Shown here: piece by piece, positions 57,651 through 64,000 of the stretch
Position numbering within the stretch: position 1 is the stretch's first letter
Layout: each line of letters starts with the position of its first letter
Origin: Isoetes taiwanensis
Taxonomy: Eukaryota; Streptophyta; Lycopodiopsida; Isoetales; Isoetaceae
NCBI GenBank assembly: GCA_021234155.1
Contig: JAJEKV010000024.1
Coordinates: 12,250,913-12,314,912, forward strand
Direction of reading: 5' to 3'
DNA length: 64,000 nt
Program-made: the position numbers and the translations under genes
Notes under the pieces: model-generated
The model's database searches: none
Told to the model about the DNA's origin: nothing
Seen by the model: only the letters and a program-made list of their open reading frames with translations

Positions 57651-58285
57651 ATAGACCATATCCCTAAAACAATTCAATGGGTTATTATAAAAAAAAACAT
57701 AGATTTAAGATAAAAAATAGTCACATTAGCTCACTGGTTAGATTGGTTAAAGTAGTCTTATTAGGACATTGAGTTATTTTGGTAGAGGTTGAATCCCCAG
57801 TATTTCATATTCTAAAAGCTTAAAAGCTTAAACCGTTATAGAGGCTCGATATACCATCAAAACCTTAGGCAAACTCGTATTCGACATCTTAAAATCATAG
57901 GCGTCCCCAATCACATAGACCATATCCCTAAAACAATTCAATGGGTTATTATAAAAAAAAACATAGATTTAAGATAAAAAATAGTCACATTAGCTCACTG
58001 GTTAGATTGGTTAAAGTAGTCTTATTAGGACATTGAGTTATTTTGGTAGAGGTTCGAATCCCCGTATTTCATATTCTAAAAGCTTAAGCGAAACCGTATA
58101 GAGGCTCGATATACCATCAAAACCTTAGGCAAACTCGTATTCGACATCTTAAAATCATAGGCGTCCCCAATCATAATTGAGCATAATCGAAACGAGAGGT
58201 GTCCAGAGGCTCCAACATACAGTCTGGGCCGTCGGATTGACAGATCCGACGATTGTGGTAGTCCAGGGTGCACCTCGTTTAGAAT
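57651..58285 (+). repeat. SINE-like repeat with tRNA-like promoter, tandem
   Basis: Unit 1 (57651-57914) and unit 2 (from 57915) are head to tail with 264-bp period. Unit 2 has an A box tagctcactgg (57991-58001) and a perfect B box ggttcgaatcc (58051-58061) 50 bases apart. In unit 1 the B box lost its C. Unit 2 continues into a tail with the inverted pair cgtcggat and atccgacg (58229-58250). Copies or fragments occur at 5226 and 7364-8100. I infer a tRNA-derived SINE. Confidence 0.65.
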
Positions 58286-58317
58286 ATGTAGCATCAAAAC
58301 ACTTTATACTGTCATAA

Positions 58318-59190
58318 GAAAATGTAGAAGGAACAGAAAGGATTTGCCAGACGTTGATGATAAAATTACATCGTGCATAATGGAGCCTCGATTAATGGTT
58401 GTGGGCCTCCCAACAGTCTAGTTAATTTTTACCTTACTTGGCCATGGTCTAATGGTATCATGGTACCTGCTTACCTTGAGTGCTTTGCAGATAGAGCCTT
58501 CTTTGTATAAGCACTGCCAGTGGCACAGTGATTGCATAATGCATTTTGAAGCATTTTTCTGTTACATAATGACAAACAGACCCAACTAACTGGTTTCTTG
58601 CTTATGCTTCCAACAGGCGGTATCTGTCGGATCCGAGTTCCATAAATACCTACAGTATACAAACGGTTTGATAAGATGTCTTCTGCAATTAAAGTCAACA
58701 TTAAGCATGTGACTGCAAACTTCCATCTCCCAATAGTCTAGTTAAATGTAGAAGGAACTGAAAGAATTTGCCAGACATTGATGAAATAAAATTACATCGT
58801 GCATAATGGAGCCTCGATTAATGGTTGTGGGCCTCCCAACAGTCTAGTTAATTTTTACCTTACTTGGCTATGGTCTAATAATATCATGGTACCTGCTTAC
58901 CTTGAGTGCTTTGCAGAAATGAAGATAGAGCCTTCTTTGTATAAGCACTGCCATAGTTGGCTATAAGCACTGCCATAGTTGGCACAGTGATTGCATAATG
59001 CATTTTGAAGCATTTTTCTGTTACATAATGACAAACAGACCCAACTAACTGGTTGCTTGCTTATGCTTCCAACAGGCGATCGTCGGATCCGAGTTCCATA
59101 AATACCTACAGTATACAAACGGGTTGATAAGATGTCTGCGGCAATTAAAGTCAACATAAAGCATGTGACTACAAACTTCCATCTCCCAAT
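58318..59190. repeat. 426-bp tandem duplication inside the Helitron
   Basis: aaatgtagaaggaac at 58318 recurs at 58744, and the following about 420 bases match closely (tacctgcttaccttgagtgc, then gacaaacagacccaactaac in both). The second unit has small insertions, including a local duplication of gcactgccatagttgg. Confidence 0.8.
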
Positions 59191-59529
59191 AGTCTAGTTA
59201 TTAGCACAACATTACATCACGAAGTGCAACCGTTTGTAACACTATAAAATGAAAAGAACCATGCAGCTAGAATCCCTTACCTAGCACAGATTCATTTTAA
59301 TCCCATGTATGCTTGACCAAATCCCGTCACCATGGTCCTTTACAACGTCCTCCTGTTCTGTTCACCAATACCTAATCCAGGAATCTCCACTAAATGGCAA
59401 TCTCCAACCATAGTAGCCAGCTGTGTAAATATGATATACATTATTATTTCATGCAATCAAGAGATTTGATAATGATTTAAATTGAGAACTTGGTAATGAT
59501 TTGAATAAAAACGAATTGATCTTGATGCA

Positions 59530-59700
59530 ACACCTGATGCTTGGGCCAAAGAAAAGCTCGAGTTCACCTCCATGGATCTTGTAGAAGCCCTAGATTTGCT
59601 ACACCGCATCCTCAGCATAGAGAGCATAGCTAGCACCTTTTCAAACTTAAGCCTCAAAGCTCGATATGCTCCAACCTCATGCTTGGCTCCGGCCGATCAA
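59530..59700 (-). other. Possible captured exon in the Helitron
   Basis: The minus strand reads without stop from about 59700: GAYRALRLKFEKVLAMLSML, then RCSKSRASTRSMEV and AQASGVASR. The composition is protein-like and amphipathic, and the frame runs to 59457. I do not recognise the family. Helitrons often carry such gene pieces. Confidence 0.35.
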
Positions 59701-61196
59701 AAGAAATCGTGAAGGTAAGAGAAAGAGGGGTTAGGGTTCAATCCTCTGCATAAAGTTGCATACCTGCTCATTGCAGGCTTGATACGGTAAGCTGAGCTTC
59801 TTTGTGGCTCTGACAAAACGGCCTCACCCAGATAGCAGGCTAGAAACGGCTTGGAATACCCTGGCTTTTGCGAAGTCAGACCAAAGAGGGCACTTCCGGT
59901 AGACCCAACATGCTGCCGAAGATCAAGATGCCCGATGCCCGGTTCATGCAGCCATGGTGGCCTCTTCCTTAAGAATCTGACGGCCTCTTCCTAAGCGATC
60001 GCTAGAGCTAGAAATTGGGAAACTCAGATTTGCCGCCATAGCCAGCCATCTCCAAAACAGGCAGCAGGGCTAAAAGCGAGAAAAAAAGGAAGGAAATTGT
60101 AGACTATCTGAACCGCCTAACCTAACTTTCTAACTAAATCTGAGCCGTCAATTTTAGGGTTTTGTTGACGACATACTTACCCAATAACATTATAATATAA
60201 GATGTGATGTTGGTTGATCATGTTTGCTCCTCTTGTATTGGGAAGGGGGGTAGAGACCTAGTAGCAATTACGTAGTATGCTCCTAGTTAGACCCCTTAGT
60301 TCCTATTATGTGCGGCCTGTGCATAAGAGCCCGCCGAGCTATTGGGGCTATGATGTGACTCAGCACTACACAACGGGGCTAGAGGCAATACGGATGGGGG
60401 ATCCCTAGCTGAGCGTGGCTACTGGGGATCCCACAGCGGGCTAGGCCTATGGTCGGTCACTTTGTGTGGGTCGGGCATGGGTCCGACACCTCCCGGGGCA
60501 ATGGTATCGCCCTGCCTCTCAGGAGTTGCAAGTGTCTGCTTGGCTCCTGTTTTGGGGGGTTAAGTCGGGTACGAATCGTGTGTCGCCATGATTCTCTAGC
60601 CGCCCGTGGAACCTCTAGACCCCGGGAAGGGGAGATGCAACCCTTCCTACCTCGATGGACCGGGGAGATGCAACCTGGAGTAGTCCTGATGGGTGATGCC
60701 ATGGGATTGGGTATCCGGAAGGCTAGAGTCATGCCAGAGCCCGATCTAGCTCATTCTGCAAAGTATGCACAGGAGGGGCGGATGGAGTGGTCAACCCTAG
60801 CCGTTGTCTATAGCCAGCCCCGCCATTGTTATGACTCGGTCTGCTCTACCTTGAGGCCTAGCCAGTCAGTCATCTTCCTTATGAGTCGGAGCCATGGGTA
60901 GGAGCTCTCATGTTTTAGGGCATATGATTATCTTCTTTGTGGTTATAGATATGTGGATGGGCTACCCTTCGAGGTAATATGATGTATTGTATTGCTAGTT
61001 CTGACGTTGTTTATGCTTCCGCTGTGATAGGAGCCCATAGGGGAAGGGCGCGCAAGACACCTTCGTGTCCCCTTTCCGCACTAGGGTCACCCCAGTGTGC
61101 GGGATAGACGGAGGGCCCGTGCGGTCAAAGGACCGGATGGGGGATTTCCTGCGGAGTGTACGGCCGGGCGCCGTATATTTAGCAGGGAGCGTCACA

Positions 61197-61590
61197 GCTC
61201 TTGTTGATAGGAAGGGGAAAAATAGGATGCCAGAGCCACGAAATAGCATATGCAGTTCTAAATAGCAATAACATGCCTCGGCATTGTCTCAACCTGATAC
61301 AATAGAAGGGAATAGAACATACCTTCGGTAGAAAGAACTTTAAATACTAAGTCGTTAAAACCAACAGAGGGCTTCTTGATCTGCCATTGCCGAAGATCCA
61401 TGGCCGAGATTGCTTGTAGAGCAAGAAAGAGGATCACTGGCAGAGCAAGAAAGGGCTGTCATGTGGAGCATCTGATTTTTCTTTTTAACCATTTTAGTAA
61501 TGAGAAGAAAAATGTAACATGTCGACACCAGGGCTACCCTCAGCCCAGAAATATTAGTTTCTGATTTTTTAAGAACAGAAAATATACTGC
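61197..61590. repeat. 423-bp host tandem duplication, right part
   Basis: Starting with gctcttgttgataggaaggg after the Gypsy 3' LTR, this stretch matches 47170-47563 with about 95% identity by eye. It is the remainder of the second unit into which the Gypsy element inserted. Confidence 0.85.
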
Positions 61591-62344
61591 TTTATATATT
61601 ACTAATATAAAGACAACCTTTGCAAAAAGGAAAAAGGGCACTTTTATGGCAACGAGGACACTTTTATGGCAAAAAACTTTTATGACATAAGGAGAGGCAC
61701 GTAAAGGGAAAAAGGGGCAAGCCTCTTAAAGGACCATGGGTTTTTTAAATAAGGATTTTCCTTACTTTGAGGAGTATGATAAAGTGTTATGCTTCTTGTC
61801 ATTATTGTCTTGGGATCTTCTACCCAGTATCTCTAGCTCAAGTATCTCTAGCTCAGGACCCGGTTGGGTGGAGAGCTCCAATTTCTTGGATTTTCTATAG
61901 TATAGTGGCGTTTGAATTTCTTCCTTGTATTCAATTCTTGAGTTACAAGCATGAATCATATCAGCTTCCAATGATGAACATAGTCCAGATGGATGGTACT
62001 TAGCAAGAACATGGTCTACATAGTTGGTTTAACAAAGTTTATAAGCTATTTTCAATTGAGTGGAAGCCAGTGGTATATTCTAGATTTTAGATATTCTAGA
62101 TTTTAGATTTGCTGTATAGTTTAAGTTATCAAGTGCACATTTTTAAAACCATTAATTGCCTATGGCAACAGTAAATATGGGCCTCACTTCATTTTTGTTT
62201 GGTTAGAAGATCAAAAAGTGACTGCCATAGAGGCCCAATGTCACCTGAGGGCAAAAAGGGCTGGCGAGGTGCATTAGGTCTTCTATTTGACTCAGGTTCC
62301 CTATTGTAGACATAGGCATGTATAATTGCGTTCCGTGAAACTAA
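61591..62344. other. Intergenic DNA with a dispersed repeat segment
   Basis: No gene was recognised. 61974-62080 (gatgaacatagtccagatgg onwards) matches 43411-43520. Near 61640-61680 the word gacacttttatggcaa is repeated twice. Confidence 0.5.
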
Positions 62345-62870
62345 GTTTTGATCATGTGTTCGATGTAATCTGCATCCTTTATGCAGCAACAGACCCCATA
62401 CATGCTTATTAACGCATTCCATTCAAAACCATTGCTAAGAATGTCAGCATGGGCTAACTTGCAGTCTGTGAGGGCTGCCAGACCTGAACAGGCATCAAGA
62501 AGGCTGAGGAAAGTAATTCTATCAGGCACCATACCTCCCTTGTGAAACAATGTTATGGCCTCCTTTGTACGCCCATTCTTAGCAAATGCATGTTGATATC
62601 ATGGTAGTCCAGATGAACACATCAAATACTGGCATATGAATGGCTCTCACATTTGCTATAACAATGGAGTAACTCAGTCCCAAGAAAAATATTTGTATTT
62701 AATGCGTTCTTACATATGCAGGCATGAATAAACTTACCTCTTATTAGGGCCTTGGAACTAGAACAGGTATGCACGGAAGTTCTCCAGGCAATGCTTCCAT
62801 GGGTAACAGCAGTTCTTTTAGAGGAAGAACAAACCACAAAAATGGGAACATGGCGCCAGGCTACACACAA
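62345..62870 (-). pseudogene. PPR protein gene fragment
   Basis: The frame 62622-62870 has VHTCSSSKALIRGKFIHACI and FLGTELLHCYSKC. After a frame break, 62341-62550 has RITFLSLLDACSGLAALTDC and WNALISMYG. These are the paired-helix blocks of plant PLS-class pentatricopeptide repeat proteins, which act on organellar RNA. About five repeats can be traced. A frameshift and stops, and the absence of start and C-terminal domain, make it a relic. Confidence 0.75.
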
Positions 62871-62955
62871 TACTATGTTCCATAAATGGCAGAGTGCTTG
62901 GTGGAAAGATACACCAGCTGCATCAATTAATCTATATCTCGACCACCATTGTTAG

Positions 62956-63730
62956 AAACCTACACTTCTAAAGTGATATTCCTTTTATACGATATGGCGC
63001 ACATTAGTTTTATTATCTTGCAGACACTATTGTACAAAGAGCACAGTAAGTAGTTTTTACATTCTATTCTTATGTTACTAGTAATGGTGCCCAGCGTTGC
63101 TGGGCACAATTTGAGAGGTTGTAAATCTTTCAGGATGCAATAAGAAAAATATGCAGTAAAGTTATGGTGCCTAGCATTGCTGGGCTAACGTCGGAACCTA
63201 CAAATGCGTAAGGCACAATATAGTATTAGCTTGTATAATATTGGGAGTTACAAAGATCTTCAATTGAATTAATACAATACAACACGATGGGGTCATAGTC
63301 GTTAATTTCTATTATTGTTCTTGTATTTGGATTTGGAATCAAAATGTCATATGTTGTTGAACTTGGGGGCCTTTGTAAATGTATGCTTTGCATTGGCTTA
63401 ACATAGGGATTTTGCATGAAGATACCAGTCGAAATTCTAAGGTGCATAAATATACATTCATTCTTGTGAATTCATTCATACATTCATTCATTCATTCATG
63501 TTGTATTTATGTAGTGATTTTCTCATTAGAATTCAATGCCTTTTTGCTTCTTTATTGACCCTATATGTTGCAATTTTGTAGTCATCTTAAGTGTTCACAT
63601 GTCCAAGTGTTGTAGTTGATATGTTGAAAGTTTGCATCATCACCGCATTGTTTTACATAAACTCAAATTTCATCCAAACTGATCATGTGGATCATGATGG
63701 TTTTCACAAATGTTAGTGTGAAGCATAATT
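62956..63730. other. Intergenic or Helitron-internal DNA
   Basis: No coding region was recognised. A Helitron-type terminus lies at 63078 and a further degraded hairpin (gtgcctagcattgctgggc) near 63169. A short (CATT)n run is at about 63470-63500. Confidence 0.5.
63078..63110 (-). mobile_element. 3' terminus of a second Helitron of the same family
   Basis: On the minus strand the sequence ends with the hairpin gcccagcaacgctgggc, seven bases and CTAG, followed by host TAACAT. It matches the 3' end of the Helitron at 57288 except at one or two bases. The element would extend to the right; its TC end was not found before 64000, so it may run out of the window and contain the PPR piece at 63731. 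Confidence 0.7.
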
Positions 63731-64000
63731 TCACCTTCTGAATGTACACAAACGACTACAAAGCACCACCCTCTGAAGGCACCTTAATCCTAAGTCTACC
63801 TCTATATATGTTTTGCATGCACTAAGCAAAGCTAACCACGTTTCTTTAGATGGCAATGATCCTGCATTTTCAAGTAATTCCACTGCCTCATGCAGATGTC
63901 CAGATCGTCCAAGAAAAATCATGCAATTGTAATGGTCAATTATCGGTGTGATGCCATAGCTCGCTCTCATCATGCTAAAATATTGCTGACCTTGACTCAT
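63731..64000 (-). pseudogene. PPR protein C-terminal fragment, cut by the window end
   Basis: The frame contains YFSMMRASYGITPIIDHYNC, LGRSGHLHEAVELLENAG and ETWLALLSACK, the last PPR repeats and the start of the E domain of a PLS-class protein. After CKTYIEVDLGLRCLQ the sequence loses the pattern and stops. Because this C-terminal part lies upstream (on the minus strand) of the PPR piece at 62345-62870, the two cannot be one collinear gene. It might belong to the second Helitron or to a gene extending beyond the window. Confidence 0.65.

Larger units (their letters stand above)
57288..60202 (-). mobile_element. Non-autonomous Helitron, 2915 bp
   Basis: On the minus strand it starts TCTTATATTATAATG and ends with a hairpin gcccagc-aac-gctgggc, seven bases, then CTAG. 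TC at the 5' end, a 3' hairpin and CTRR are the Helitron signature. It sits between A and T (gatgtta to the left, tgtgatg to the right), and the 5' LTR retains the intact site gatgttatgtgatg, which fixes the borders with one base of ambiguity and shows no target duplication. No Rep/helicase is encoded. The interior holds SINE-like repeats, a tandem duplication and a possible captured exon. Confidence 0.9.
47599..61196 (+). mobile_element. Ty3/Gypsy chromovirus with chromodomain, defective
   Basis: The element has LTRs beginning TGTSAYGTTCC and ending GCGTCACA, target duplication gctct, a tRNA-Met primer binding site, a polypurine tract, and the order extra ORF, gag, protease, RT, RNase H, integrase, chromodomain. 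The integrase-then-chromodomain order places it among chromoviruses. The LTRs differ by about 4% by eye in the part compared, mostly transitions, so it is older than the Copia element. Frameshifts and stops occur in nearly every domain. The 3' LTR carries a Helitron. Confidence 0.93.
56640..61196 (+). repeat. Gypsy 3' LTR, interrupted by a Helitron
   Basis: 4557 bp from tgtcacgttcc to gcgtcaca; without the Helitron (57288-60202) it is about 1642 bp, close to the 5' LTR. It has a few short segments that the 5' copy lacks, such as ggattgggagggagtgcttc near 57070. Confidence 0.92.

Noticed and set aside
62345-64000. One single PPR gene interrupted by a Helitron
   Set aside because: On the minus strand the C-terminal PPR piece (63731-64000) lies upstream of the earlier-repeat piece (62345-62870), so they are not collinear parts of one gene.

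Overview
This is a nuclear window from a land plant. The evidence is chromovirus (Ty3/Gypsy), Ty1/Copia, L1-type and other LINEs, tRNA-derived SINEs, MITEs, a Pack-MULE and Helitrons, plus plant gene relics: pentatricopeptide (PPR) fragments, an LRR receptor-kinase ectodomain piece, a plant tandem CCCH zinc-finger piece and a TMEM53/DUF829 piece. A fern or other seed-free plant is my guess, from the abundance of EN+RT LINEs outside the L1 type and of PPR debris; the sequence alone does not prove it. No intact ordinary host gene was found. The longest intact reading frames belong to a LINE.

Layout. 1-5170 is a strongly A-rich, purine-skewed tract without a gene. 5.2-7.3 kb holds small repeats and a LINE relic. 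7.5-14.5 kb carries, on the + strand, a broken gene whose last part has an HUH (His-Leu-His) Rep-type endonuclease signature. It is split by a minus-strand LINE (9100-13678) that landed inside a (GA)n tract within the coding region. 17.2-21.8 kb is a second minus-strand LINE that itself carries a 321-bp MITE. 22.4-22.8 kb is a TMEM53-like exon. 24274-25430 is a Pack-MULE with 9-bp target duplications, arrays of perfect palindromes and a captured LRR fragment that kept its intron. 26.9-27.8 kb holds a CCCH zinc-finger relic and a MITE. 28067-34026 is a young Copia element (LTRs about 1% different by eye, target duplication atact), followed by a gag relic. 36421-42022 is a full-length L1-type LINE with both ORFs open and a 16-bp target duplication. 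42-47 kb is repeat-rich intergenic DNA.

47599-61196 is a chromovirus with a chromodomain. It inserted (target duplication gctct) into one unit of an older 423-bp tandem duplication. Its 3' LTR is interrupted by a 2915-bp Helitron (57288-60202); the unoccupied site survives in the 5' LTR. That Helitron holds a tandem SINE-like repeat, a 426-bp duplication and a possible captured exon. A second Helitron terminus lies at 63078, next to two PPR fragments at the right end.

The window therefore records at least five layers of nested insertion and several gene-capture events. Most coding content is transposon-derived and decayed. The LINE at 36.4-42.0 kb is the only element that looks potentially functional. 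The Rep/HUH relic is the best candidate for an unusual system.
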